A stretch of 23,027 nucleotides of DNA from JBFMFE01 sp040752295 (GCA_040752295.1 JBFMFE010000200.1:1-23027); one strand, 5' to 3'; numbered from the stretch's first letter, positions 1 to 8,384 are shown. The notes: a model not told the origin generated them from the letters alone. Numbers and translations: made by a program.

Positions 1-1446
1 CAGCGCCGTCAGCGCGAGAAACAGGCTCCGCGGGCGCCCGCGCCGAGGAACCGCCACGCTCCAGGACGCCGTCACAAGCGCTGCGGCGGGCATCAGGTAT
101 CGGGCGCTCTCGGGTCTGTTCAGCCCCACGATGTACCAGTAGATGAAGAATATGACGGCGGGCAAAAGGAACACGAAGGACTGAACCCGCCTTCCACGCC
201 GGATGGAGTTCACCGTCGCGAAAACCCACGCGGGCGCAAGCAGCGCGCACATCGCAGGGCTGAAAAAATCACGCCACGCTGCCCACGCGTCGCGCCAGCT
301 CGATGTGTGGTAAAAGGGCGAGGCGGTTATCTCCGCCATTCTGACGGCTCCGCGGAATATCACCATGCCTGAAAGCTTCACCTCGACCGGCGCAAGCGGG
401 TTTCCGGTCAGCGCCCAGTTGCCCGCGTACCACACGAAAGAAAGAAGCATGACGGAACAGAAGAAAATGATGAGATGAGAGACCCGCTTGCGACGGCTCC
501 GCAATATGAGTGCGGTGTAGACCGCCGCAACCGGCGGCGCGAAGGCGGCGGCGATCAGCTTGCTCCCCAGGTAAATCCCCAGCGCGAGGCTCCCCCACAG
601 CAGCGACGCCGCGTGCGGGTCCCTCTGGTATCTCAGCAGGAAAACGCACGAAACGAGTAAAAAGAAAGCGGCGAAATGGTCTGCCTCGGAACTTGCCGCG
701 CCGGTCATCGCACCCGGCAGGTACAGCCACAACATCCCCGCGGCGGCGCTTTCTGCCCTCCCCGCGCCGCAGCGCCGCCCGATCGAATATACCGCCGCCG
801 AACAGCACACCCAGAAAAACCAGGACACGAGATTGGCAAGCGTGTCCTCGTGAAACGGGAGTATCAGCCACAGTATGAGCGTCTCGGGGTTCGAGGGATG
901 AAACGTCTTTCCGAACGGGTCCGTTAACTCGGGCACGATGCTGCCGGTATGCATCCATTTCACCGGCAGCGTGAGGTGATAAATGAACGCGTCGGATGGA
1001 GGAGGGGGCGTTATCACCGCGCGCGTGAACGTTATCCCCGCCAGGGCGAACGACGCGGCACAGAGCGAGAGAACGAAGACAATCCCTGTGCCCGCCCGCC
1101 GTGCGGCTCCGGCGCGACGGCGGCGCACGGCGCGCGCTTCGCCCCCGGCACGTGCCGCGCGGGAGGCGTAAGCAAGCGCGGCGAGGACGGCGCACTGGGA
1201 AAAAACGAGCGTGCCGTACGAAAGCCGCCCCGCAAGCCCGAGCACGACCGTCAAAACCACGATCTGCGCCGTCCCGGCGATGATCACCGTGAAAATCTTT
1301 TCCGGCATCCCCATGTCGTAATGAAACCCGCGCGCGAAGAGCCACCCGTTCAGAACGCACAGCCCGAAAAGCAGGTAAAACGCGAGACACTGCGCGACCG
1401 GATTCGTGAGCGAAAGCGTGGTGTCGGCGGTCGGAGTGAAATTCAT
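1..1446 (-). CDS. Multi-span membrane glycosyltransferase, GT39/PMT-like (partial, C-terminus beyond the window)
   Basis: This reading frame stays open from ATG 1446 to the window edge (482 codons), so the C-terminus is missing. The translation begins MNFTPTADTTLSL and is a series of hydrophobic helices separated by short loops, as expected for an integral inner-membrane enzyme. The extracytoplasmic loop at about residues 147-162 contains SDAFIYHLTLP. This resembles the Asp-containing first loop of GT39-like enzymes, where an acidic residue helps catalysis. A late segment reads NRPESARYLMPAAAL, similar to the PEARYLLP stretch common in this group. By family, such enzymes move a sugar from a polyprenyl-phosphate donor to a lipid, glycan or protein; the acceptor cannot be read here. 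It is divergent from the polysaccharide trio. An extended -10 box lies only 10 bp before the ATG, so the start is less certain than the family call. Longer open frames overlapping it are arginine-rich shadows. Confidence 0.83.
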   Translation of the reverse strand, partial: MNFTPTADTTLSLTNPVAQCLAFYLLFGLCVLNGWLFARGFHYDMGMPEKIFTVIIAGTAQIVVLTVVLGLAGRLSYGTLVFSQCAVLAALAYASRAARAGGEARAVRRRRAGAARRAGTGIVFVLSLCAASFALAGITFTRAVITPPPPSDAFIYHLTLPVKWMHTGSIVPELTDPFGKTFHPSNPETLILWLILPFHEDTLANLVSWFFWVCCSAAVYSIGRRCGAGRAESAAAGMLWLYLPGAMTGAASSEADHFAAFFLLVSCVFLLRYQRDPHAASLLWGSLALGIYLGSKLIAAAFAPPVAAVYTALILRSRRKRVSHLIIFFCSVMLLSFVWYAGNWALTGNPLAPVEVKLSGMVIFRGAVRMAEITASPFYHTSSWRDAWAAWRDFFSPAMCALLAPAWVFATVNSIRRGRRVQSFVFLLPAVIFFIYWYIVGLNRPESARYLMPAAALVTASWSVAVPRRGRPRSLFLALTAL

Positions 1447-1456
1447 TTCCCGTTTA

Positions 1457-1465
1457 ATTTTAGCA
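1457..1465 (-). promoter_or_regulatory. Extended -10 promoter element for the minus-strand glycosyltransferase
   Basis: On the minus strand the sequence is TGCTAAAAT, a TGN-TAAAAT extended -10 box. No convincing -35 lies 16-18 bp upstream; TTGAGC is present but about 20 bp away. Only 10 bp separate the box from ATG 1446, so transcription from it would give an almost leaderless mRNA. Confidence 0.35.
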
Positions 1466-1696
1466 GCGATTGGGAATGTTTTGCTCAAACCGGAAGTGCG
1501 CGTCTCGATTCCGCCGGCTGAGGGGGAGCGGACGCCGGGTCGTTGAAAATGGAATCTTTGTTTTTCCGCGAAAAACGCTATAATAAAAATCGAAAGTTCA
1601 GGCTGACGGACGTGAGCGGCGTTCTGAAAGGGGTTGTCTTAAAGCAAAGGCTTTCCGACGCGGGAGCGGTTGACGGGCGCGCGTTTCACGGCGCGC

Positions 1697-1725
1697 TTGA
1701 CGCCGTTTCCCCGCGCCGCTAAAAT
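1697..1725 (+). promoter_or_regulatory. Sigma70-type promoter for the polysaccharide trio
   Basis: TTGACG at 1697-1702 matches the -35 consensus at 5 of 6 positions. TAAAAT at 1720-1725 matches the -10 at 5 of 6. The spacer is exactly 17 bp. It would start transcription near 1732, leaving a leader of about 117 nt before the sugar phosphotransferase gene. Confidence 0.6.
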
Positions 1726-1848
1726 TTCAATACTTATGAATGCGCGGGGATTTTTTATTTTACGGGACAAAATACTCCACTGAGCGGCATCCGCCCCCGC
1801 GCGGGAGCGCCGGCTGAAACAAACCACAGAAGACGGAACGGAACCCGC

Positions 1849-2607
1849 ATGAGTGTGACTGCCGCCGCGAAAAGAAGATTCAAAATCCTCAGGATCAGAA
1901 ACCAGCGGTTGAGGGCGAGGCTCAGGAGGCACCTCTTCCCAACGGGGCTTTTCCAGATATGTTTTTCCCTCACGGCGCTGATCGTTTTCTCGCCGCTCTT
2001 CCTGCTTGTTGCGGCGCTCGTCAAACTGAATTCGCCGGGACCCTTTTTTTACCGCGGCGCCCGCGTGGGTCTCGAAAACTCCGTCTTCAGGGTCATCAAG
2101 TTCCGCACCCTCCCGTTGAGGTACGAGGAACGGGTCGGCAGCCGCCTCCTCACCGAAAGGGAGCGGTACAACGGCGTCCTCGCCGCGATCATCGTCCGGC
2201 TCAAGCTGGATGAAATGCCCCAGCTCCTGAACGTACTCATGGGCGACATGGCGCTCGTCGGTCCGCGACCCATACGTCCGGTCTTCTACTCCAGGTACGT
2301 CAGGGAAATCCCCGGCTACGCCAAACGCTTCCAGGTGAAGCCGGGAATAACCGGTCTCGCCCAGATTGTAGGCGGCTATTACATGGACCCCGGCGACAAG
2401 CTGAAGTACGACCTTCTGTACATTCAGAACAAGGGTCTTATACTGGATATAAAAATCATGTTCCTGACCATACTGACGCTCGTGTTCACGAGGAGAATCA
2501 TGGGACTGTCCATCGTCAGGCGGTTCCTGGGCATTCCCATCGCCGTGAACGGGGACGACATCGTTCCCTCGATGGAGACTTACGGGAAGGTCACAGATTG
2601 CCGTTAG
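1849..2607 (+). CDS. Undecaprenyl-phosphate sugar phosphotransferase (bacterial sugar transferase, PglC-like)
   Basis: The 252-residue protein is a bacterial sugar transferase (PF02397 family). This family transfers a sugar phosphate from a UDP-sugar to undecaprenyl phosphate and so starts a polysaccharide repeat unit at the inner membrane. Visible motifs are one hydrophobic segment at about 34-58, SPGPFFYRGARVG (62-74), FRVIKFRT (80-87), the catalytic Asp-Glu pair in KLDEMPQLLNVL (D121, E122), GDMALVGPRPIRP (132-144) and KPGITGLAQI (164-173). It lacks the long N-terminal multi-span part of WcaJ/WbaP-type enzymes and so is the minimal single-helix PglC-like form, with a basic N-terminal extension of about 30 residues. 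It lies 61 bp before the export gene. The sugar specificity is not readable. Confidence 0.93.
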   Translation: MSVTAAAKRRFKILRIRNQRLRARLRRHLFPTGLFQICFSLTALIVFSPLFLLVAALVKLNSPGPFFYRGARVGLENSVFRVIKFRTLPLRYEERVGSRLLTERERYNGVLAAIIVRLKLDEMPQLLNVLMGDMALVGPRPIRPVFYSRYVREIPGYAKRFQVKPGITGLAQIVGGYYMDPGDKLKYDLLYIQNKGLILDIKIMFLTILTLVFTRRIMGLSIVRRFLGIPIAVNGDDIVPSMETYGKVTDCR

Positions 2608-2668
2608 TCTCCAGCGGCGCCCGCCCGTCGCGGGACGGGCGAATACCGTACAACGGGTGTGATTGAAA

Positions 2669-3337
2669 ATGGTTAAAAAGCTGCCGATCGCGTGTCTCGC
2701 CCTCTGCATCGCGGGATTTTCCGCCCCCGCCGCCGGGGAGCCGGGCGAATACCGCTACCTCATCCAGCCGGGCGACAGGCTGGAGTTAATCGTCTGGCCC
2801 TACGACGACCTCTCACTCGAAATTCAGGTCCGCCCCGACGGTATGATCTCCTACCCCTTCATGGGCGAGTTCAAGGTGGAGGGCATGACCGCGGGCGAAC
2901 TCGGGGAGATCGTCACAAGAGAGGTGAAGGAATACGTCCACGAGCCGAAAGTGGCGGTCAACCTCCTTCAATTCCGTATGCCCCGCGTTTACGTACTCGG
3001 TCAGGTCAGAAATCCGGGGCTGTACGAGATACGCAAGGGCGACACCATAATGGACGCGCTCGCCCAGGCGGGCGGTCCATCCGAAAAAGCCTGGCTCAGC
3101 AGCGTGGGACTCATTCGACCCTCCGAACAGGAAAAGGAGGGAAACGCCGGCGTGAAGGAAATCAACGTCGCGAGGCTCCTCGGCAAAGGCGAACTGCCCG
3201 ACGAATACCTCGTCACCGACGGCGACATCATCTACGTGCCGGGAACGAAAAAGACGGACTGGGGGAAAGTCTATACGATCCTCTCGAGTATATACTACAC
3301 GTTCGCGATAGACGACATAATTAGAAGGAACTTCTGA
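2669..3337 (+). CDS. Polysaccharide export protein, Wza-like (Poly_export plus SLBB)
   Basis: This 222-residue secreted protein matches the short Wza/GumB-type outer-membrane export family. It has an N-terminal signal peptide (MVKKLPIACLALCIAGF, likely cut after SAPAA). A Poly_export domain spans about residues 27-102 and starts with YRYLIQPGDRLELIVW. An SLBB domain follows from about 104, starting PRVYVLGQVRNPGLYEI. No convincing lipobox is present, unlike the classical Wza lipoprotein. I chose ATG 2669; a TTG two codons upstream (2663) is in frame, and neither has a clear Shine-Dalgarno sequence. With the next gene it should form the trans-envelope export route for the polymer begun by the upstream sugar phosphotransferase. 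Confidence 0.92.
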   Translation: MVKKLPIACLALCIAGFSAPAAGEPGEYRYLIQPGDRLELIVWPYDDLSLEIQVRPDGMISYPFMGEFKVEGMTAGELGEIVTREVKEYVHEPKVAVNLLQFRMPRVYVLGQVRNPGLYEIRKGDTIMDALAQAGGPSEKAWLSSVGLIRPSEQEKEGNAGVKEINVARLLGKGELPDEYLVTDGDIIYVPGTKKTDWGKVYTILSSIYYTFAIDDIIRRNF

Positions 3338-3384
3338 AGCCGCGGGGAGATTTTATGGGAACGGGGATTCAGCGGTAGTCTCGC

Positions 3385-5484
3385 ATGGATTTCGAAAAAG
3401 TCCTCAGGATAATTCAAAAGCGCCAGTTGTTTTTCGTCGCAGCCGCCTCCATCGTGGCGCTCGTCTCCATCGTCCTGATAGTGAGCCGCCCGCCTCAGTA
3501 CGAGTCTCACGTCAAGGTGCTCGTCACGACTGAGAGGCGTTTCACCGGCGCCGCAGGCTCCTACAAGGAAGAACTCCCCCAGCTCGCGGAAATGATACGC
3601 ATCGAGCTTCAGCGAAACATCGCGACACAAATTGAAATAATAAAAAGCAAGCCGGTGGTTGACGGCGCCGTCAGGGTTTCAGGCGTCCCGCGCAAAGACG
3701 TCGTCTTCTCCGTCCAGAGACTCGCCGAGTCCGACGTCGTCCAGATCACCGGATACTCCAGCGACCCGGGAAAACTGAAAAGATTCCTCGACGCCATTGG
3801 CGACTCGTACGTGCGCTACGTCCAGAACCTCAGGATAAACGAGACAAGGGACGCCGGACGCTTCCTCGAGGAGCAGATCGTGCTCGCCAGGGACGAACTG
3901 CGGGACTCGGAAAGCGGATTGAGGGACTTCAAGGAGTTCTCGGGCATCGTGGACCTCAGCCAGGAATCCTCCAGGAAGGTCGCCAGCCTCGTTGATTTCG
4001 AATCCCAGCTCGAAAACCTCAAAATAGACCTCTCCTCCGTCAGGTCAAGACTCGGCGAAATCCGCAGCCAGTTGTCCAGCGGCGAAAAGGAAATGGTCTC
4101 CTCCACCGTGCTTTCCGAAAACCCCCTCCTTCAACAGATGAGGGGACGCCTTGCCTCGCTCGAAGTCGAACACGCCGGACTCAGCAGGACGCTCGCGCGC
4201 AGGCATCCGAAGCTCATGGGGGTCGAGGCGGAAATCGAAAAAGCCAAATCCACCATCCGCGACGAAGTCGAAAGGATCGTCTCCAGCCAGACACGGACAC
4301 TCAACCCCGTGCACATCGCCCTCATGACCGACCTCACCGACTACAGCGTCGAGGAAATATCGCTCGCTTCCCGCAGGGACGCCCTCGAATCCGTCATAGC
4401 CGGCATGAAACGCGACCTCCTCTCCATTCCCGAGAGCGAGATGGAACTGGCGCGCCTGACGCGCCGCAAGATGCTCAACGAACGCCTCCTGCTCGTGCTC
4501 GAGGAAAAATATCAGGACTTCAAGGTCTCCGAGCGGACGCGGACCCCGCCGGCGCGGATAATCGAGAGCGCCGCCGGCGCCCTCGAAATCTCCGGCAAAA
4601 AGAAACTCTTCCAGGCGGTCGTCATGTTCCTCGTCGCCGTCTCGTTCGGTCTCGGCGTCGCTCTCTTCGCCGAGTACATGGACGACGCCATATACACGGA
4701 CGAAGACGTCAGGCGGCACCTCGAACTAAAGGTCCTGGCGCAGATACCCTTCGATAAGGCGATCGAAAGGAACCCACTCATCGCCTTCGCGAAACCGAAC
4801 TCTCCCGTCTCCGAAAGCTTCCGCTCCCTGCGCAGCAAGCTCAAGTACATCATCCCCGACTTCCGGGGCAAGACCCTCCTCGTCACAAGCTCCATCATCG
4901 AGGAAGGCAAGTCGTTCGTCGCCTCCAACCTCGCCGTCACTATCGCACAGTACGACTACAGTGCGCTGCTCGTTGACGGCGACCTGCGCCGCCCCTCGCT
5001 CCACGCCTATTTCGGCGTCGAAAACAGGGGACTCACAAACGTCCTCATCAACAACGAGGACCTGGAATCGGTGATCGCCCGCACCCCCGTCCGCGGTCTC
5101 GACCTCCTTTGCAGCGGTCCCCTCCCTCTCATCGAAACCAGCCCCTTCAATTCCTCCGAACTGCTCGAATCGAAAAAAACGCGCGAAATCTTCGAAACAC
5201 TCAGAAACACCTACGACGTCGTCATCGTGGACTCACCCCCCGTGCTCGTCCTCACAGACGTCCTCTCCCTCAGCGCCCAGGCGAGCGGAATTCTGCTCGT
5301 CATAGATTCGGGCTACGTCAAGAGAGCCGAAACGGTCGAGGCGAAAGCCGAACTCGAAGTGTCCTCGGCGCCTATTCTCGGAGCCATCCTGAACAAATCG
5401 GAGGGCAGGAGCAAAGGTTATTACAAGTACATGTACTACTACAAAGAAAGCCCTAAAAACGAAATCGGCGCCAAAAACGGGTAA
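3385..5484 (+). CDS. Wzc-like polysaccharide chain-length protein with bacterial tyrosine kinase domain
   Basis: This 699-residue inner-membrane protein combines a Wzz-type chain-length region and a BY-kinase in one chain. The first membrane helix is at about 15-34. A long periplasmic part with coiled-coil character follows, and a second helix lies near 410-430. The cytoplasmic kinase shows Walker A as TSSIIEEGKS (about 501-510), Walker A' as LLVDGDLRRPS, and Walker B as VVIVDSPPV (about 612-620). A C-terminal tyrosine cluster, GYYKYMYYYKESP (about 678-690), is the expected autophosphorylation tail. In known systems such a protein cycles between phosphorylated and unphosphorylated states to control polymer length and export through Wza. 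The Walker A lacks the usual Pro and first Gly, as BY-kinases often vary here. No flippase or polymerase gene is nearby, so the rest of the pathway must lie elsewhere. Confidence 0.93.
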   Translation: MDFEKVLRIIQKRQLFFVAAASIVALVSIVLIVSRPPQYESHVKVLVTTERRFTGAAGSYKEELPQLAEMIRIELQRNIATQIEIIKSKPVVDGAVRVSGVPRKDVVFSVQRLAESDVVQITGYSSDPGKLKRFLDAIGDSYVRYVQNLRINETRDAGRFLEEQIVLARDELRDSESGLRDFKEFSGIVDLSQESSRKVASLVDFESQLENLKIDLSSVRSRLGEIRSQLSSGEKEMVSSTVLSENPLLQQMRGRLASLEVEHAGLSRTLARRHPKLMGVEAEIEKAKSTIRDEVERIVSSQTRTLNPVHIALMTDLTDYSVEEISLASRRDALESVIAGMKRDLLSIPESEMELARLTRRKMLNERLLLVLEEKYQDFKVSERTRTPPARIIESAAGALEISGKKKLFQAVVMFLVAVSFGLGVALFAEYMDDAIYTDEDVRRHLELKVLAQIPFDKAIERNPLIAFAKPNSPVSESFRSLRSKLKYIIPDFRGKTLLVTSSIIEEGKSFVASNLAVTIAQYDYSALLVDGDLRRPSLHAYFGVENRGLTNVLINNEDLESVIARTPVRGLDLLCSGPLPLIETSPFNSSELLESKKTREIFETLRNTYDVVIVDSPPVLVLTDVLSLSAQASGILLVIDSGYVKRAETVEAKAELEVSSAPILGAILNKSEGRSKGYYKYMYYYKESPKNEIGAKNG

Positions 5485-5736
5485 CGCCTTGCACGTCATT
5501 GGCTTGATTCTTTGAAAAAACAAGAAAAATACAGATAAGAGGAGATAATAAGACAAAAACACATAAAAGGCTTAAAAGCACCATAATTATTCTTACAATG
5601 CCTGTTTTCTATCGTATAACTGACTTTCCCGTATACAATATTTCTTTTGAAATGTATTAAGTTTATCGCAAACATGACGATAACTTAAACAAGGAGGATT
5701 TACTAAAATCACAGGCTGTCTCATGGAGGGGTAAAA
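5485..5736. other. AT-rich spacer between the polysaccharide and flagellar operons
   Basis: This 252-bp spacer is clearly richer in A and T than the surrounding genes, especially from about 5500 to 5700. I see no gene and no clear terminator for the Wzc-like gene. Its 3' end carries the sigma28-type promoter (5657-5683) and a strong Shine-Dalgarno sequence, GGAGGGG at 5725-5731, for fliD. Confidence 0.6.
5657..5683 (+). promoter_or_regulatory. Sigma28 (FliA)-type promoter of fliD
   Basis: TTAAGTTT (5657-5664), an 11-bp spacer, and GACGATAA (5676-5683) match the enterobacterial sigma28 consensus TAAAGTTT-N11-GCCGATAA at 14 of 16 fixed positions with the exact spacing. Transcription would start near 5690, about 45 nt before the fliD ATG. 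This makes the fliD genes late flagellar genes. Confidence 0.75.
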
Positions 5737-7218
5737 ATGTCCACAGCGGGTATCAGTTTCAGCGGTCTTTTTTCGGGACTCGACACCGAGTCAATCATAG
5801 AACAGCTCATATACATCGAGCGCGAGCCTATACGGCTGCTGGAAACGAAGAAAACGCGCCTCGACTACGAAAAGCAGGACCTCACGGACGTCAACAACAG
5901 CCTCCTCGCGCTGAAAAGCTCGCTTTCAACGTTCGCAAGCGGCATAACGCTGAAAAACGAAGCGATTTCGGAAAACGAAAGCATCTTCACCGCCTCCGCC
6001 ACCGCCGCCGCCGCCCCGGGCGAATACGACATAACCGTCGAGCAGCTCGCCACTAAAAACTACGTCAGAAGCACCTCTAAAGCCGCCAGCTGGACCTACA
6101 CCGACCAGGGCGTAAACACCTTCCAGATAAACATGACGGCAGCCGGCGGTCCCACCTTCACCGTCACCCTCTTCGCAGGCGACACACTCTCACAGGTCGC
6201 CTCCAGGATAAACGGAACCACGGCAGCGGGCGAGGTTTTCAGCGACTACGGCACGGCGTACGTGATCACGGACCCCTCCACCGGGGCGCAGGTGCTGCGG
6301 ATTGAAGCCGTGAACGAGGGAACCGCCAACCGCGTTGACGTACTCACCGACGGCATCGTCGGTCCGGGCGGCGCACTCGAACAGATAGGCATCTTCAATT
6401 CCTTAGACAATCACATCTACGCCCACCCCGTTCAGGACGCGATCATGACGATTGACGGCGTCACCCTCAACAACACAACCAACCAGTTCGTCAACCCCCT
6501 CACGGGCGTCACCATAAACCTCGTCTCTGCCGACCCAGGCGTCCCCTACAAGCTCACCGTCGGACCCGACGACGAGGCGGTCGTCTCCGCCGTCAAGGCG
6601 TTCGTGGACCAGTTCAACAAGACCACCGACCTTATCGCCGGCTACGTAACCGAAGACCCCGTCAAAGACCCGGAAACAACGAGCGACCTCAAGTTCGGCG
6701 TCCTGCGCGGCGACTACGACCTCGTCTCCATCAAGGCGGACATCCGTATCAGGACGACCGGATACGTTGACGGCTCCATCGCGACATACAACTCTCTCGC
6801 CCTCATCGGCATCGAGAGCGAGCCGTCGCTCGGCTCGTACGTGAGCGACAATATCACCTTCGACGAGGAAACCTTCCGCGCCGCCCTCGCCGACAACAAG
6901 GACGAGGTGTACAAACTCCTCGAAAACTGGTCGGACCAGCTCGACCAGTACCTCCAGGAGCAGACGAGGGTCAGCAGCGTCCAGGAATTCGCCGGCACCG
7001 TCTACAGCCGCGTCCTCGGCATTGACGACCGCATCGAGAGCATTGACGACGACATCGAGACCTGGGAAGACCGCGTCGCCGCCGAAGAGGAACGCCTCCG
7101 CTCCTCGTTCGCCCTCATGGAGGAACTCCTCCAGCAGCTCCAGACACAGAGCGTGTACGTCTCAACCCAGCTCCAGAACCTCATTAACGCCGCCTCCACC
7201 TCCACGACAAGCAAGTAA
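5737..7218 (+). CDS. fliD: Flagellar filament cap protein FliD (hook-associated protein 2)
   Basis: This 493-residue protein has both FliD ends. The N-terminal domain runs from about residue 6 to 105, beginning ISFSGLFSGLDTESIIEQLI, where FliD-type caps have a G(L/I)DT motif. The C-terminal domain starts near 228 and ends in a helical coiled coil (about 429-485, IDDRIESIDDDIETWEDR onward). FliD forms the cap at the tip of the growing filament and helps flagellin monomers fold into place; it is exported by the flagellar type III system, and no cleavable signal is present. The start has a strong Shine-Dalgarno sequence 5 nt upstream. It is the first gene behind the sigma28-type promoter and is followed by an unidentified gene and fliS. 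Confidence 0.95.
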   Translation: MSTAGISFSGLFSGLDTESIIEQLIYIEREPIRLLETKKTRLDYEKQDLTDVNNSLLALKSSLSTFASGITLKNEAISENESIFTASATAAAAPGEYDITVEQLATKNYVRSTSKAASWTYTDQGVNTFQINMTAAGGPTFTVTLFAGDTLSQVASRINGTTAAGEVFSDYGTAYVITDPSTGAQVLRIEAVNEGTANRVDVLTDGIVGPGGALEQIGIFNSLDNHIYAHPVQDAIMTIDGVTLNNTTNQFVNPLTGVTINLVSADPGVPYKLTVGPDDEAVVSAVKAFVDQFNKTTDLIAGYVTEDPVKDPETTSDLKFGVLRGDYDLVSIKADIRIRTTGYVDGSIATYNSLALIGIESEPSLGSYVSDNITFDEETFRAALADNKDEVYKLLENWSDQLDQYLQEQTRVSSVQEFAGTVYSRVLGIDDRIESIDDDIETWEDRVAAEEERLRSSFALMEELLQQLQTQSVYVSTQLQNLINAASTSTTSK

Positions 7219-7223
7219 CCTCG

Positions 7224-7254
7224 ACCGGGAAGGTGAAAGTGACCGGTTCCCGGT
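7224..7254 (+). repeat. Inverted repeat between fliD and the next gene
   Basis: ACCGGGAA (7224-7231) and TTCCCGGT (7247-7254) are perfect 8-bp complementary arms with a 15-nt loop. It lies in the 74-bp gap after fliD. There is no T-run, so it is more likely an mRNA processing or stability hairpin than a terminator. Confidence 0.4.
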
Positions 7255-7292
7255 TTACGGTCCCCAAGGTTTAAAACGAAAGACGGAGCGCA

Positions 7293-7913
7293 ATGAAAGT
7301 CATCGTTGACGGGGTTGAGAAGGACTGGCGCTTCGACGAGCCGCTCAACCTGAAGGACGCCATACTCAAGGTCAGCGAGCGAATCCTTGTGGACGGCAGG
7401 AGGATCGTCACGGAACTGAAACTCGGCGAGACGGAAGAAGGCACCGACATGAAGCTCACGCCCGAACAGGTCCCCGTCTCGCGCGTCAAATCAATCTACC
7501 TGACGACGGAGCCGCTCAACGACCACATCCTCCGCGAGTTCGGGGCGTCGGAGGCAAGGCTCCGGGGCGCCGTTGAACGCTTCTCCGCGATACAGGAGCA
7601 CCTCGCGGCGGGCGAAACCGACGTCGCGATGGAGAAACTGAAGGACGCCGTTGACACGCTCATCGCCTTTTTCAACCTCCTCTCACAGTCATTCTTCGCC
7701 GAACTTCTGGACCCCCACACGCTCAAGATAGACGACCGTGACGTCCAGTCGTTCATCGCCTCCTTCAACGAAAAACTCCAGGCGCTCGTCGCCGCGATGG
7801 AAAACAAGGACCAGGTGCTGATCAACGATTACCTCGAGTACGAGCTTTCACCCGACGTCAACGCCCTCATAGCCTTCCTCCCGCGCATCGAGGGAATCGT
7901 GCGGGGAACGTGA
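7293..7913 (+). CDS. Unidentified protein encoded between fliD and fliS
   Basis: I do not recognise this 206-residue protein. It has no signal peptide or membrane segment and should be cytoplasmic. The first 70 or so residues look beta-rich (MKVIVDGVEKDWRF, then RIVTELKLG and SIYLTT). The remainder, from about residue 75, looks helical and acidic, with a conspicuous DYLEYELSPDVNALI near 183-197. A Shine-Dalgarno GGAG lies at 7285-7288, 4 nt before the ATG. It is only 1 bp from fliS and downstream of fliD, a place often held by the FliD chaperone FliT. That makes a filament or cap assembly role plausible, but this is inference from position and helical content only; the sequence is not recognisably FliT and is about twice its usual length. 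Confidence 0.85.
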   Translation: MKVIVDGVEKDWRFDEPLNLKDAILKVSERILVDGRRIVTELKLGETEEGTDMKLTPEQVPVSRVKSIYLTTEPLNDHILREFGASEARLRGAVERFSAIQEHLAAGETDVAMEKLKDAVDTLIAFFNLLSQSFFAELLDPHTLKIDDRDVQSFIASFNEKLQALVAAMENKDQVLINDYLEYELSPDVNALIAFLPRIEGIVRGT

Positions 7914-7914
7914 C

Positions 7915-8361
7915 GTGGAAATGGAAGACAGGAAATTCCAGCTTGTGCACGGCGATCCCTACAGGCGGTACAGGGTCAACGCCATCGAGACCGCCAGCCC
8001 GCTCATGCTCGTCGTCATGCTCTACAGCGAGGCGATCAAGATGTGCGAGCAGGCGCTCCTCGACTTCGGAAAAAACAAGGAGAGCGTTCACAACAAGCTG
8101 ATAAGGGCGCAGAAGATCGTCACGGAACTCACCGTCGCCCTCAACATGGATGCCGGCGGCGAACTCTCGCAGAACCTCAAGTCCCTCTACCTTTACCTTC
8201 ACATGAGGCTCGTCGAGGCGAACGTCGAAAACAACAGGGAAAAGGTCGAGGAAGCCCTCAGGATACTCAGGGAACTTCGCGAGGCGTGGGAACACGTCAC
8301 CGTCGAGCAGCGAAGGGACATCGTCCGCCGCGCCGGGCATCTCAAGCCGGCTGATGAATAG
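7915..8361 (+). CDS. fliS: Flagellin export chaperone FliS
   Basis: This 148-residue, mostly helical protein matches FliS. It has the N-terminal YRRYRVNAIETASPLMLVVMLYSEAIKMCEQA, shown here split: the Y-x3-V-x-T-A-S-P-like region spans about residues 19-31 and the LYSEAI helix follows. A later segment, SLYLYLHMRLVEANVEN, also fits FliS. FliS binds the C-terminus of flagellin in the cytoplasm and keeps it unfolded for export. The start is taken as GTG 7915, 7 nt after GGGGA and 1 bp after the preceding stop; ATG 7921 is an alternative. Translation is probably coupled to the upstream gene. The flagellin gene itself is not in the window. Confidence 0.92.
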   Translation: MEMEDRKFQLVHGDPYRRYRVNAIETASPLMLVVMLYSEAIKMCEQALLDFGKNKESVHNKLIRAQKIVTELTVALNMDAGGELSQNLKSLYLYLHMRLVEANVENNREKVEEALRILRELREAWEHVTVEQRRDIVRRAGHLKPADE

Positions 8362-8384
8362 CACACGCACCGGCGCGCTTCCGC

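Larger units (their letters stand above)
1447..1848. other. Divergent intergenic region with promoters for both flanking genes
   Basis: This 402-bp spacer separates the minus-strand glycosyltransferase from the plus-strand polysaccharide trio. It holds a minus-strand extended -10 (1457-1465), a plus-strand TATAAT (1579-1584) with only a poor -35 match, and a good TTGACG-N17-TAAAAT plus-strand promoter (1697-1725). After that comes a leader of about 115 nt that includes a T-rich stretch near 1751-1763 and a CCCGCGCGGG palindrome near 1796-1806. No convincing gene was seen in it. Confidence 0.6.

Noticed and set aside
269..1390. Long minus-strand open frame of 373 codons
   Set aside because: Its translation is arginine-rich with no domain, while another minus-strand frame over the same DNA encodes a clean membrane glycosyltransferase.
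1549..1722. 57-codon plus-strand frame starting MESLFFREKRYNKNRKFRL
   Set aside because: It has no Shine-Dalgarno sequence, contains a TATAAT, and its end overlaps the best promoter of the polysaccharide trio. A faint likeness to DUF721/DciA proteins is too weak to support a gene or remnant.
5485..5690. Riboswitch before fliD
   Set aside because: Most of the AT-rich spacer lies upstream of the predicted sigma28 start, and I see no conserved c-di-GMP or other aptamer core.
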